Shown here piece after piece: positions 49,765 through 61,400 of a stretch of DNA of 64,000 nt (positions within the stretch are counted from its first letter, which is position 1; every line of letters begins with the position of its first letter). A program made the translations under genes and the position numbers. The notes below the pieces were generated by a model that was not told the origin of the DNA, did not search any database, and was given only the letters and a program-made list of their open reading frames with translations. The stretch comes from Phaffia rhodozyma (taxonomy: Eukaryota > Basidiomycota > Tremellomycetes > Cystofilobasidiales > Mrakiaceae), in the NCBI GenBank assembly GCA_014706385.1, contig JACGZH010000006.1, positions 1,674,001 to 1,738,000 on the forward strand, in the 5' to 3' direction.

Positions 49765-50681
49765 TTATTGTTTGTCTGGATGAGGAGGGTTAAAGTTCAC
49801 TCCAGCCGGCACTGTGGGAGTCTAATGGAAGCGGATGGAGGAAAGGATGGTTGATAACTCGCGATCAGCACACATAGAAAAGGCGATATGCAGAAATGGG
49901 AAGACAACCCGAAACGGACATACGTAGGTGGGGTATTCGCCTCTTTCCTTCAATCGTCGCGCAGCCTCTTTCATAGCCCATTCTCGTCTCCTACGAGTGT
50001 CAAATGAAATCGGTACCAAAAAAGAAAAAGAGAAAGACGAGTACACATACAAGGTATTAGATATATGGTCAGTCTGAGCTTCTCATTCAAAAGTGAACGA
50101 TGAGATAGAAGTAGGAAAATGTTTGACTGACTGTCCTCCAAAGTAGTAATTGAGAGTACAGAACGCGGCCGCACCACCTATCATCGGCCAAACTGTTCAT
50201 ATTGCAAAACATTCCAATTATGAGTGATTCAAAAAAAAAAATGCCAGCGGTCTCAGGAGTTGTGGTTATGATGAAAAGAGGAATAGACAGGATGAAGCTC
50301 ACAAAAGATGTATTCCCATACTAATCATCAACAGGAGAGGTATAAGAGATCACGAAAAGGAGGGTCAATTCAGTAGGGCAGAGCGTTCATTGAAGAACCA
50401 GACATGATGAATCCAAGACCTACACTCTTTCTGTCTCTTTTGGCCTTTTGGAAGAGGCTGTCAAACGAAGAAACAATCTCATCAGCAGAGAGCAAACGAT
50501 ACATTATAGTGTAACGAATCAGATTGATAAACCAGAGAAAACAGACCTTTTCACCGAAAAGGTAACCGGTAGGCTCATTGAATCCGTGAGCAAATCTCTT
50601 TTGTGAAGCCAAAAGCTGGGGAGAGACTGGAACGAAAAGAACTGGTCTATACATCTTGACGAGAGTGTTTGGTCTAAGCAT
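49765..50681 (-). CDS. NADH:ubiquinone oxidoreductase ESSS (NDUFB11)-like subunit
   Basis: Small single-span accessory subunit of mitochondrial complex I. Exons (minus strand) 50681-50547, 50457-50424, 50320-50303, 50192-50132, 49990-49924 and 49821-49765 sum to 372 nt, giving 123 residues. The start MLRPNTLVKMYRP is a presequence with Arg/Lys and no acids. RFAHGFNEPTGYLFGEKPLPKGQKR follows, then a tryptophan-rich entry into one helix, LWEYIFFWPMIGGAAAF, and REWAMKEAARRLKERGEYPTY. The G-F-NEP-GYLFGEKP-P-GQKR motif and the W-x3-EA helix fit fungal ESSS subunits. One exon is only 18 nt. ATG 50681 is the first ATG in its frame. Shares a short promoter with TIM54. Confidence 0.72.
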
Positions 50682-50925
50682 GACTAGTTGAGAGCTAATG
50701 GTGATATCGGTGTCGGTGTCGATGGTGATGGTGATGGTGATGGCGATGGAACAACAGATGAGAGGTAGAAGAGAGACTTGACGGGGCCTCACAAAGTATA
50801 AGGTCACTTATATAAAATTCGAATACATTTATGAATTCTTAGTTTTTTCAGTTTTCATAACCACTCAACTTCTCCTCGTCAGACCATCTAGACCATCACC
50901 AACAGCAAGCATTGAACGACTAGCC
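50682..50925. promoter_or_regulatory. Divergent promoter of two mitochondrial genes
   Basis: 244 bases between the ATGs of the ESSS-like gene and TIM54. Around 50700-50748 there is a tandem GGTGTC/GGTGAT tract (GATGGTGATGGTGATGG...), lying in the ESSS leader. An AT-rich core follows near 50810-50850. Confidence 0.6.
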
Positions 50926-52484
50926 ATGGCGACACCTACTCCGACGCCCCCGGTGGTACCCAAGCCACCGGCAAACCAACCACTTCCAGCTTATATCGTG
51001 CCGACTCTTCCGTCAAAACTACCTCACAAAGGTTGGTTCATCGCTGCAGCCATCGTCTCCATCCCGACGTACTTTTGGTACGATGACCGTCAAAAGGCAG
51101 AGGCCATCAAACAAGAGTATCTTGCCAAAGTCAAATTCCTAGCTGAGAAGCCCTTAGAAGATGGTCATCTTGGTGGAGTCAGGACTTGCACTGTTTATGC
51201 GTCCAGATGGCCGGGTGAGGAAGAAGGCAAAGCGGCCGCTTGGTGGAAACGATATGTCAAAGTTGGTTGCTTCCTTCGTTTCTGTGCTTTGTTCATCCTG
51301 GCTCGTTGACTCATAGCTCCTCCTAAATCTTTCTCTTAGCCCTACCTAGTGGCTGCTGCAGTGGATTACACGCTTCCTTCTCTCCCTGAGTATACCTCCC
51401 TGTCTGAACATCTTGCCAACAAATACCGTACTATTCGATCTACTTCATCCTCTGTGCCGTTTCAACCCCGCACACCAACCCAGCTCTCGCCCGAGCAACT
51501 CATTCAGCGCGAACTCGACGGGGGTGTTATGATCATCGGTCGACACACTCTTAAAGAGTATCTTGATGGTCTCAAGAAGGGTTGGTTCGAAGACCGACCA
51601 GACGAGAGTTGGATTGATAAGCTTGACCGGTCGATCTACGAGGATCCGGCGTTGAAAGACCAGGAGGGTTCTTCGTCCTCGCTTCCTGAAGTTCCAGAAG
51701 CATCTTCGAAACCGCCTTCGTCATTGTTTTCTCCTCTTGGTCCACCTCGGTCGACCTCGCCGATCGCGGTTCAGACGCCGACGTCTGCTGAACTCCCTCC
51801 TCTTCAGCCCGCGCCTTCGATGCTTCCTCCGCTCCCACCGACGATTCTGATTCCTTATCATCCCGAACTCGGATTCTCATCGATTCCTCGGTCGATCCTC
51901 TCGTTTTTCAACACCCGAGCGGACGTCAAGATGGGTGCTGAGGCAGCCATGGCATTCATCCTTCAAGAGCCTAGTAGAGATTTCCAAGGGCCAACGAATG
52001 AGCTAGTAGAACTCGGGAAGGAGCAAGGAGGAGATCTTGATTTTGATTTGGAGGATGGTGAATGGAGAGTACCCGGGAATTTTGAAAAGACGCCAAAACA
52101 GGTCGAAGAACGAATGAAGACGTACTACGAAGGTTTACCACCCAAGTTGAAAGCCGTTTGGGAGCTGCGAAAGGGAACTCGAGGTTTGTCTCTTTGCGTC
52201 TCTCTGAATGAAAGCTGTGCTCTCTCCATGGGGTTTCACACCTTCTTACCTGTCTCTGAATTTTATTAGAACCCACCGATGCCGAACAACGACACCCTCC
52301 GTTCTCTCTGGAAGAGTACCTCGAAGGCCAGATCAAGAGAGAGAGACGAGCGAAAGGAGATCTAGCAGGTTACGAGCTTTTGAAAAAGAACTCACCCTTG
52401 ACTTGGGACGATAGGTTCAATGCTAAGTGGAAAGTTTGGGATTGGGATCATAAATCCAACAAGGGCGCCTCGGTGTTTTCGTGA
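50926..52484 (+). CDS. TIM54: Mitochondrial inner membrane translocase subunit Tim54
   Basis: Part of the TIM22 complex that inserts carrier proteins into the inner membrane. Exons 50926-51261, 51340-52183 and 52270-52484 sum to 1,395 nt (464 residues). A Pro-rich start leads to LPSKLPHKGWFIAAAIVSIPTYFWYDDRQKAEA, one membrane segment near residues 40-57 followed by the Tim54 box, then RTCTVYASRWPGEE and WWKRYVKPYLVAAAVDYT. A roughly 150-residue Pro/Ser-rich stretch (SSLPEVPEASSKPPSS) precedes IGAEAAM-like and EEYLEGQIKRERR segments. The C-terminus ends KSNKGASVFS. The K-P-LVAAAVD motif is family-specific. Confidence 0.9.
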
Positions 52485-52990
52485 GAGGCAAGGATGGCGA
52501 ATATGTTTCTGGTTTCCAGAGCTTCTCGGTCAAAGTCGACTAAACGAATAAAAAGGGATTACCATGTATATTATACTGGGAATGACTTATCAAGTTGGGG
52601 AAGCATCGGACTAACGAAGCGCCCTGAATTGACGCCCTGACCGACCGTTTTCACTTGCGTTGCTCACAGCCTCCTTTCTCTTCCTATCTGTGTTTTTCTT
52701 TTTCTTTCTCTTTACGTGAACTGATCGAACAGCCACGTCGTATTTCCTCTCCGTCCGATATTATTTTCGTCTGATGTGTTCCTAATACTGACTGAACCGG
52801 AGTAAGTTGAATAAAATATCCAAGTCTAAAGAGAGAAAAAAAACAAGAAGCCCTGTTTGTCTCTTGTTATGTAATGTATTTTGGTATCAGGTATCAAAGT
52901 ATAAGAGCCGACTGGGACGAAAGTAGATGGATCAACCGATTAACGATTCGATATCGACCTTCTAGAAATCGACTCTGGGAGATCTAAGGG
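52485..52990. other. Intergenic: TIM54 3' UTR and upstream region of small secreted gene
   Basis: 506 bases without coding potential that I can support. Contains an A-run near 52838-52848. Confidence 0.45.
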
Positions 52991-53357
52991 ATGTATTTCC
53001 GGCCATTCTCGTCCTCGCTCTTCCACCTTCTCTGCGTGATCCAGCTTTTCAGTGTCGGCGTCGCTGACGCCGATGACGTCGGATTCGTCAAAAATCTTGC
53101 GAAGCCTGTCGGGCCAAATTACCAAGACGAAACTCGTCTGGCAAGGACACGATACCTAAATGAGAAGAACGGGAAAAAAAGGGCGGAGAGGATGGAGAAG
53201 AGGATCAAAGGATGGCATTATGGATCTTATGATGGTTCTGGGGAACAGGAGTTCAAAAAAACAAAGGTGGGAGACGATAAATCATTCCTCTTTCTTAACT
53301 ATTTTACCCTCCTTATCTCCCTTCAAGGTTCTTTTGAAACCCTTATCGCTCAGTTGA
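52991..53357 (+). CDS. Small secreted basic protein, possible Kex2-processed precursor
   Basis: Not a family I recognise. ATG 52991 opens a clear signal peptide (MYFRPFSSSLFHLLCVIQLF, cleavage plausible after SVGVA, residue 25). Exon 1 runs to 53266. Splicing with gtggga and cttcaag to 53328 gives a 101-residue protein ending VLLKPLSLS, whereas reading through the 61-nt intron would give 134 residues ending at 53395. The mature part is rich in Lys/Arg, with dibasic pairs at residues 63-64, 70-71 and 89-90, framing IKGWHYGSYDGSGEQEF. Splicing is inferred only from site quality and the usual intron length here. Confidence 0.55.
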
Positions 53358-54044
53358 TTGACCCGCGCATCTATGAGGGATTTAAACAGGAATAAATCCA
53401 GACAGAAACTTCTAGATTTACCGTTGTCATTGTAGGACCGCTCATGTTTCTTTTAAAGGTTCATTGAGGATCTACTTCTTTTGAAGGAAGAACCACATTG
53501 ACTTTCTGCGACTCTTTTCTGTTTGCCTCGCTCTTCTTCTCTTTCATCGTTTTTTCTATATTTATTCGGGACACAGTTTCTAGTTTCCAAACTCTATCTT
53601 CTCTTCTATTGGGACGCTTTTCCCCATCTATGCCCCTATCCTTGTCGTCTTTCCCTCTTTGTCATTATTCTGTCTCTGGATTATCGATCCTTATTATCTC
53701 GATTGGATGTCCCCTTCGATTCATTCCTTCATCCGATCCTCCACCCAGTGTCATATCTGTTATTCACCCTCTTTTTGTTATTTATTTTGATAATCGAACA
53801 CTCAACAGATGCAAAATCTATGATGACCTGAATTGTTTGTATTTCGAAACCCAACTTAATAGACAATGGATAAGGCAAGACGATGATGTAATGCGGACCC
53901 CTCTCCTAACTTGCCTCGACTACTCATCAAAAAAAGAACAGAATAAGATTCATACAGAGAAAGAACAATACGACAGTGGAAGACAGAAGGGTTCTGCTCG
54001 AGGATCGGTTGATCCTCGAGCAGAGAGGGAGCCTAGTGTTTTTC
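53358..54044. other. Convergent intergenic region
   Basis: 687 bases between the small secreted gene (+) and AIP1 (-). The left 400 bases are T/C-rich. An open frame at 53498-54073 is low-complexity and overlaps the AIP1 end, so I do not call it. It contains the hairpin listed separately. Confidence 0.45.
53993..54024. repeat. Perfect 14-bp hairpin downstream of AIP1
   Basis: Arms TCTGCTCGAGGATC (53993-54006) and GATCCTCGAGCAGA (54011-54024) are perfect reverse complements around the loop GGTT. It begins 20 nt after the AIP1 stop on the minus strand, so it should lie in the AIP1 3' UTR. Confidence 0.85.
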
Positions 54045-56809
54045 TCAATGGAAGACGATGTCCCAGAATCTGACGGTGGCGTCGGATCCGGCACTAGCGA
54101 GTCGCGATGGGTTAACCCATTCCACACCTGTCGCTCCGCCTGCATGTGCATTCTGTTGCGTGTTTCCAGTGAGTTGAATTGTACCAGCCGGTCAGTCGAC
54201 TGAGGAGAAGATCAACAAACCAAGTGCGAAAAGAGAAACCAATCATACAGGTATTTTGATAGACCTCAATGGTCTTTCCACGCTCCAAACGAAAACATTC
54301 GTGTCCAAGCTCGAACTCGCACAATGTTTACCGTCAGTTGTCCATCGAAGAGAAGTGATTCGACCTGTATGCGAACCCCATCTGCCTGAGATCTTGATCT
54401 ACGTGTCCTCGACCCATGAATATCAGAAACTCTTTCCAAATGAGGGATAGACAGATAAGGAGGTGGGGACACATACTTTACGTCCGGTTATGTCGTACAC
54501 CTGGATCTTTCCTCCTGACTGAACAAAGAGAGTGTGTGTGTAACAGCCGGACGTGTTGAACAGCATTGATGAGCTTCTCAAATGTCAGAACCGCTCGAAA
54601 AGAGAGCTGACGATGACCTACTTCTCCAGCAGCGAGTAGAGTTCCCTCAGGATTAAAAGAGACGACATAGACCGGGTTCCTGTTATCTGTGAACGTCGTC
54701 GTTGGGTTTGCAGAACTGAGTTTCTCAGGGGCTTCCTTTGAAAACTCGAAGACATAAACTTTGTTTGCCTACCAGCCGCGCGGGAAGCGATAGAACGAAT
54801 GAAAGATTCATGCGCCACCAAACCGAAAACTCCATCAGTATGAAAAAGAAAAAGAAAGAGAAAGAGAAAGAGGAAAGGGGAAGCGAAAACGAAAAGACAA
54901 ACCTCTGTACCGACGGCCAAGAGGCCGTCTGCTAGATCGACGCTTAGTACGCGCTCGCCCTCAAAAGACCTGGAAGCGACCTTCTTGCCGCTGACGAGCA
55001 CATCGACCGCCTGACCTGTGCTGACTGCGACGAGATCCTTTGCTGAGAGGGAGGCGATGGAAGTAGGCTGAGCGCCTGTCGGGAGAGTATTTGATCTATA
55101 ACCAAAACATAATGATATGTTATTATCATCCGGAGAAAAGGGCAAGAGAGAGAGAAGAAAAGAGCGAACGAGTATTCTCCTTGCTTGACCTCTCTGACAG
55201 AATCGTCCCAGCCGGCAGACCAAACGCCATCGACTCCGTTAGCAAATCCGACGAGCTGTCCGCCATGGCCAACTCCGACAACGTCCTTCCATGTGTTCTC
55301 TTCGAGCCGTTTGACTCCGCCGTCGAACCCTCCTGCCCAAAAGGTTCCTTCGGTCTCACCGGTGACGAAACCAGTAGCGGTGATTCCTCTGGTTGGGCCT
55401 AAGAGAGACGTCCTTCTGTCAGGCTCTCGTGTATCGAGGATGTGTAGTGCACCTGAGAGCGAGACAGATGCTAAGGTTTGAGGAGTCAGGTAGGTTAATC
55501 CAAGCTGCTGGCTGGAAGGATCTGAAGAGGAAGAGAAAGACAGGTTGAACGAGGTGGTAGCGGAGAGCGTTGAGGGGTCATAAAGTTGGATGATGGACGA
55601 CGCTGAGGAGGTCGCCAAAGAAGCAGAGTCTGGGGAGAATGCAAGGCCATACTGAGTCGTGTTGAAATTAAAGGAGGAGAGAAATGGGAGAAAGAAACAT
55701 CATAAAGTATCAGCAAGATGAACTACAAATGACAAAAACCGAGAGAAAACTCACCAGGGAAGACGAGGACGCTCCTGCGCTCAGCTCTCCTTTGATATCT
55801 CCCTCGGCGCCTTCATAGAGGAAAACTTTGCCGTCGGCACCAACGGAAGCAAAGACGTCTCCGGAGGGTGCATATTGAACATCGTTGATGAAGGATGAGT
55901 GAGATTTGATAATCTGTCATGAAAGGCGTCCGTATAGCTTAGGGTGTAAGCTGATGGGATGACAGTATTGCGCATGATGAACGACCTTATGAAGGAAAGA
56001 CCAACCTTGGAGAATTTATAGGGAACTCCGTTAAGAAGTACGATGTTTCCATCATCACCGCAGGTGACCGCCCTGAATGGACGCTTAGGACGCAGGGTGA
56101 CGGCGTTGATGGCTTTGGAATGACCACTAATCTCACCGCAAGAAGTGCCTCCGTCGACAAGGATGGCCTTGCCGAAGGATTCTCTACCCTCACCGACGAC
56201 TACAAGACGTTTGCTCTCCGAATCCCAGGCGAGATCGTTTGCCCTTCCTCCGAGAAGCGACTTGGATTCGAGTTTGAGGATCTGATCGGACCCGGCGACA
56301 TCCCAAACGCGGACGGTACCGGATGCATCGGCGCTCGCGCAGTAGTAGCCTGAGGGAGAGAGTCTTGCGATAGTCGGAGGGGTAAGGTGTTGAGTGTACG
56401 TGATCGACTGTGCTAGGTTCTGGGATGGTATTTATGTTTTATGAGGAGCTAATAAGGTTAGGACTGAGGCAACTCATGGAATGTCCGTCGGAGGAAAAGA
56501 ACGCACGCGGATGTCTCGAATCTAGGACGTTCGGTCGGAAAGGGAATGAGCGAAGAAGATGAGATATCTAGTTTCAGAACCCAACATCGACGATTGCAAG
56601 GTTGTATACTCACCACGACGGCCTTTTCGTTAACGTACACGAGCTTTTCACCTTTACCATCCGAGCTGATCTTACAGGCCCGGCCTCTGTTTTTGTTTGT
56701 AGGTCACTCGGTTATCAGTCATGAGTATAGGGAAACCTTCACGATTTTATCGAACGAACCTTGTAGTAACCGGATTGGGTGGATAAACGCCTGCTTTATT
56801 GTAGGACAT
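54045..56809 (-). CDS. AIP1: Actin-interacting protein 1 (Aip1, WD40)
   Basis: Cofactor of cofilin in actin filament disassembly; two stacked seven-blade WD40 propellers. ATG 56807-56809 (MSYNKAGVYPPNPVTTRG); the first junctions give GEKLVYVNEKAVVVIRDIRN, as in Aip1. WD units: RLSPSGYYCASADASGTVRVWDVAG, INAVTLRPKRPFRAVTCGDDG, INDVQYAPSGDVFASVGADGKVFLYEG, YGLAFSPDSASLATSSASS, VYVVSFNPEGTLLAAGE, and the last exon GVEWVNPSRLASAGSDATVRFWDIVFH with stop 54045-54047. Total about 600-640 residues, the family norm. Split by many introns. Confidence 0.93.
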
Positions 56810-57644
56810 GACTGTCTATATGTTCAAGTGTGTTAAGTAAGAATGACTGAAGAGAGAGAGAGAGCGGGGTCGAGATGGAGGCTGAAAGAGATATAGATGG
56901 ATAGAGATCAGAAAGAACACGTGTGGTCATCTGTATGGTTACAATCCATAATACGATGTAATTACGCTAAAATTATGAATTATATCGTAGGCGAAAACGT
57001 AATCGCCTCTCTCACACGTGATGTACAGCTGGTACGAGATTTAACTTGGAGACACGACAGGGCGGTAGAGACTAGAATGGTTAGGGAAAGAAATAGACGC
57101 GACAACACGACTAGGATGTACCTAAGAACATCAGACATATTGATGGAAAAATACTCTGCAGATGAGATGTGAGTACTTGGAGAGATTCGGCAGAGTCGAA
57201 ACATCCTTGGACAGGATGAGATTGGCGATAGAGAGAGAGAGAGAGGCAAAGCAGAGTGTCTGTTTGAAGAACTGGAAGAGAATCCCATCAAGAGACTTTC
57301 AGCCCGGACTATAACGCGTACCACGACAAAGCTGGATAGAGAATAGAGTTGAACTTAATAGATATCTGCAAGACACTGTCAAAGATGATGCACCATACCT
57401 CCTTCAGGAGTCACAACAAAATACAAGACGTCTATGACGAGGTTCCATAAAGAACTACAACAAGATCTTATGAATGACAACAACGATGCTACAAGGTGAT
57501 GCAAAGAACCGCACAGAAACACAACGGACCTGTACAGAGATTTCAGGTGTACCACGTCAAAAAAACAGTTGAGAAAAATTACTAGAAAGATGACTAGGTC
57601 AGATTACAGACGACAATAAGGAAAATTCGTAGCCCTGAGCTGTA
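56810..57644. promoter_or_regulatory. AIP1 upstream region
   Basis: Purine-rich on the plus strand, with a GA dinucleotide tract near 57226-57243. A 91-codon open frame at 56897-57172 has no recognisable motif or signal, so I leave it uncalled. No RNA gene seen. Confidence 0.4.
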
Positions 57645-58471
57645 TGCGCATACAGCCACGCCTCTGATTTCCATCTCTCGTCTTCGTTCCATCCGTCCCC
57701 GTTGAGTTTGTTCCCTTTCTTACCCACCCGACTACCTTCCTTCCTCCGTTTATCCCGTTCCTATAACTCTTGTCCAGGAGGAGGAAACCAAGAGTAAACT
57801 CTTCCATACGTACACTCATATCGACATATTTCTTTCCTAGAAGAGGAACAGCAAGAGAGAACGTCAGCCTATACCCCATCCATCCTCATCGTCCAAGCGT
57901 TTCTTTCCGATTCCTCCCTCTTGTTCCTTGGCTGCTGCTTCTATAATCAACACCAACAGTCACTCGCTCCTCTTTTCTTGCCTTCCTTCGGTTTGTCTTC
58001 AGGCCGTCTTATCGTTTCCATCAGCAAACGATCGTCCTGCTGTTAAAACAATTCATTCAACAGGCCGAGATCCCATCTACTCTGGACGGTCGTGTCTTTT
58101 GCTCATTTGGTTCAGTCACCCCTGTGCCTTTGCTTCCGTGACCCGTGTTGGTCTCTGAGCTCTTTGCATAAACACTCTTCTTGCACTCCTTTGCTCTCTC
58201 TTCTTGTCTGGACTGTCAGGTCGTCCTCTCGTATCCCATCGTTCAGTCCGTATACGTCCTCCTCTTCTCTTCTCCGTTCGATTCACGTCCTTGGGTTGAC
58301 TTACTCTTCTATCCACCTTCCCCACCTCAGTTCATTCGCGTTTATTGTACAACTTTTTTCTTGGAAGGATCTTATACCCCCTTCCTCTTGTGCCCTTTCA
58401 CGTCGCATTTCTTCCCGTTGTCTTTCTAAATTTCACTTATCCCTCATCACTCTTCTTGAATCCTACTCAAC
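57645..58471 (+). promoter_or_regulatory. ATG-free, CT-rich leader of the KH-protein gene
   Basis: 827 bases with no ATG on the plus strand, ending in CAACATGG at the KH start. Composition is pyrimidine-rich throughout. The last upstream ATG is at 57642-57644. This fits a long 5' UTR cleared of upstream start codons. The transcription start cannot be placed from sequence. Confidence 0.6.
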
Positions 58472-61400
58472 ATGGATCTCTTTACTACATCCTTCTTCCT
58501 CTCATCCCCACCACTCATCCCGTTTTCGGCCAATCTACCGGATGGCAGCTCACAAACACCTACAGAAGCTCTTCAACGACTCGCTTCAGAGATTGGCTCC
58601 AGAGAGGGCTGCTTGCTCACTGTCACTCCAGCCTCCAGAGTGACGAATCCGACAACAACTACGACGACTTACAACAGCAGTAATAGTAACAGCAACAATC
58701 CTCCAGCCTCAACATCTCCCCCGTCCTCTGCTAGTCCGACTACAGTAGCATCGACCTCGCCTTCCCTGCTTCATTATCCTAGCTTTCAGCAATCTCATCT
58801 CCGTCAGCCCGCAGGCCATGCGTATGCTCAGCCTCAGCCCCAAACACAATTTTCATATCCGTTTCCTAATCAGCCCCGCTCGCCCCGTCGGTCCGCGGAC
58901 GAGTCTTATCATCAGACTAGAGGGTACAACATCCTCATATCTGGAACTCACGCTCAGGTCCTCCATGCCAAGGGCGCCTTCCTCAGAGACTGCCAACGAT
59001 CGATTGTCCACCGGATCAAAGTGCCTCGATCAGACGTTTTAGACTCCCCGTCGGCAGCAATCATCAACCAGGATAGTTTCAAGCCAGGCGTTCAGGCCAG
59101 GCTAGATGATATCTCCACACTTACAGGTGCCTCGGTCACCGTTTCATTTGACCAGACGGCCTCTTCAGCCCTCGGCAACTCAGCCAGAGCACAGGGTATG
59201 TCAGAGGACAGCAGAGAAAAACAGGCTTTTGGACTTGAAACCGAACGCACTTGTGGCATCATCGTCGAGGGCGAGTCGAGCTCGGTTGACGCGGCCAAAG
59301 TTAGGGTGCTAGTTTTTCTGGACGAATTGGCAAGTTTTGTTTCCGTCTAGCACCTTTACTTATCATGAGTTTCTTAATAGCGTCCTGATTTTCTTTTGAT
59401 CTCGCACATTTACAGACTGGACTTCATTCGGCCTCTTGTGAGATCGACTACAAGCTTCATTCAATCATCGCCGGTCGGAAACGACAGGTCATTCAGACCA
59501 TCCAGGAGGAAACAGGGACGAACATTTATTTCCCGACCGCCTCGCTCTCTTTACTACCTTCTTCGATGCCACCGTCCTCGCCTCTCTCGGCGCTTCCGCC
59601 TAGTCCATCGATGCCCTCTCCTCTGCTCGTCCGTCCGTTCGGTGGACCTGGTGGCCCTATCCCTCTTCCTCCGCCCGGACAACAATCAAACGTGAGGCCA
59701 TTCCAACCGGGACACAATCGGACCAATCTGCCGTATCTGCCTCCTCCCCCTCTCTCAATGCCTCCGCAGCCGTCGGCATCTTCCTCGCCGGCATCGTCGT
59801 CGTTACACCCTCACGCTCATTCACAGCCTATGAATGCTTTTACCCCTCCGCACAGAAACATGCTGCCTTATCCCCAATCCCAGCTCCAGCAGGCCCCAGG
59901 ATCGTCTTATCCTGCGTATTCTGTGTATTCAAACCCTTACGGGCCGTCTCCACAGCAGCAGCAGCAGCAGCAGCAAGGAGGATACACTGGCTTCCCTGGA
60001 GCAGTCAGTGCCGGTGCCGGTGCCGGTGTCGGTATTAGCATCGGTCCAGGGCCGGTTGGAGGAAGAGCCCCAGGAGGCGGAATTGAGAAAGCGCTTCGGC
60101 TGAATGGGAATGGCCCGTGGGAATCTAATCAGTCCGCTCAGATGACCGGTCCCGGATCTGGATCAGGAGAAGCAAAGAATACGATCTGGATCACGGGCGA
60201 GTTCTTTGGTGTTCAGAGAGCTAGGGACATGATCTACCAGATCGCTGGTGGAAAGATCAGAGTACGTTTTAGGGTTTTTCCTTGTTTTGTCATCGATTCT
60301 CATCACCTCTCTTTTTACTCAATTACAGAGCAAATGCATCATTTCGAGAGACACTCCGATCTTGCCTCGAAAGTTGGACTGGCTGGCGACCGAACGAGTG
60401 GATGAAGTCCGAGGGATCATGATTGACAACGGAACGTTCATTCAATTTCCAACCCTTGGCAGTCAAGGTAGCTTGATCACCGTATTTGGTGACTCCAGAG
60501 TCGTGATCGAACGGACGATCCGATCCGTCATGGCACTTGCCTGTCAATTCTTAGATGCTTCTTTCTGGCTTCTTCCACTTTCGTTTGATGTGCTCATGCC
60601 TTCAAACTCGATCAACCCGATAGGCATCCAACCGGCGTTGTTGCACATCGCAAACGCTTCAGGTGCAGAGGTCGTTTGGAAGAGTAATTGTTTTGAGTTC
60701 CACGGCTTGGAAGGTCCCGTCAGGTTAGCCGTGGGGATGGCACTCGATCTAGAAGAAGTCAAGGTACTCTTTTCGTCTTGATTTTCTCCTCTTTTTTTCC
60801 TTGTGGACATATAGAAAAGCTTCGTCCTAATCTTTTTTCTCCTCTTCTTCGTGGCATCAGAACTTTCATCGAGAGATTCGGTTTCAGATCGAGCTTGCAA
60901 ACGAGCATCGCGAATTCATCTCTGGAAAGAAGAACGGAAAGATCAACAAGATCATGAAGATGGAGAACGTCAAGATCAAGTTTGAGACGTTTAACGACTA
61001 CAACTTCTTGATGGACCTCGCTGGAAATGATACGGATGCGCTTTCTGGATTGTCGATGCTTCAGGAGGAGCTGCCGGCAGAAGTATCGTTCCATGTACCC
61101 GAGAGTTATCACAAGCGGATCATCGGTGTTGGAGGAAAGAATATTCAGCGAATTATGAAGAAGTATGGAGGTTAGTCCGGAGAAGTTTATCGTCTTCTTG
61201 TACTTCTCTCACCTTCTCTATTCGAAGGGCCACTTACTGATCGTGCCCTATCTCTGCTGGTCCCTCTCTCAGTCTACGTCAAGTTCTCGAACGCAGAGGA
61301 ATTCGCGTTGTTGGGTGGCTATGAGGACAACACGGACAATGTCGTGGCTCGGACACCGGCGAAGAACGCGATGAATCTCGAGCAGCTCAAACAGTCTGTC

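Noticed and set aside
53498..54073. 191-codon plus-strand frame between the small secreted gene and AIP1
   Set aside because: Low-complexity Ser/Phe/Leu start, and its end is antisense to the last AIP1 exon.
56897..57172. 91-codon open frame upstream of AIP1
   Set aside because: No motif, signal or splice context, purine-rich composition; likely random.
57604..57879. 91-codon minus-strand frame in the region before the KH gene
   Set aside because: Overlaps the CT-rich leader; opposite strand of such sequence is commonly open. No motif.
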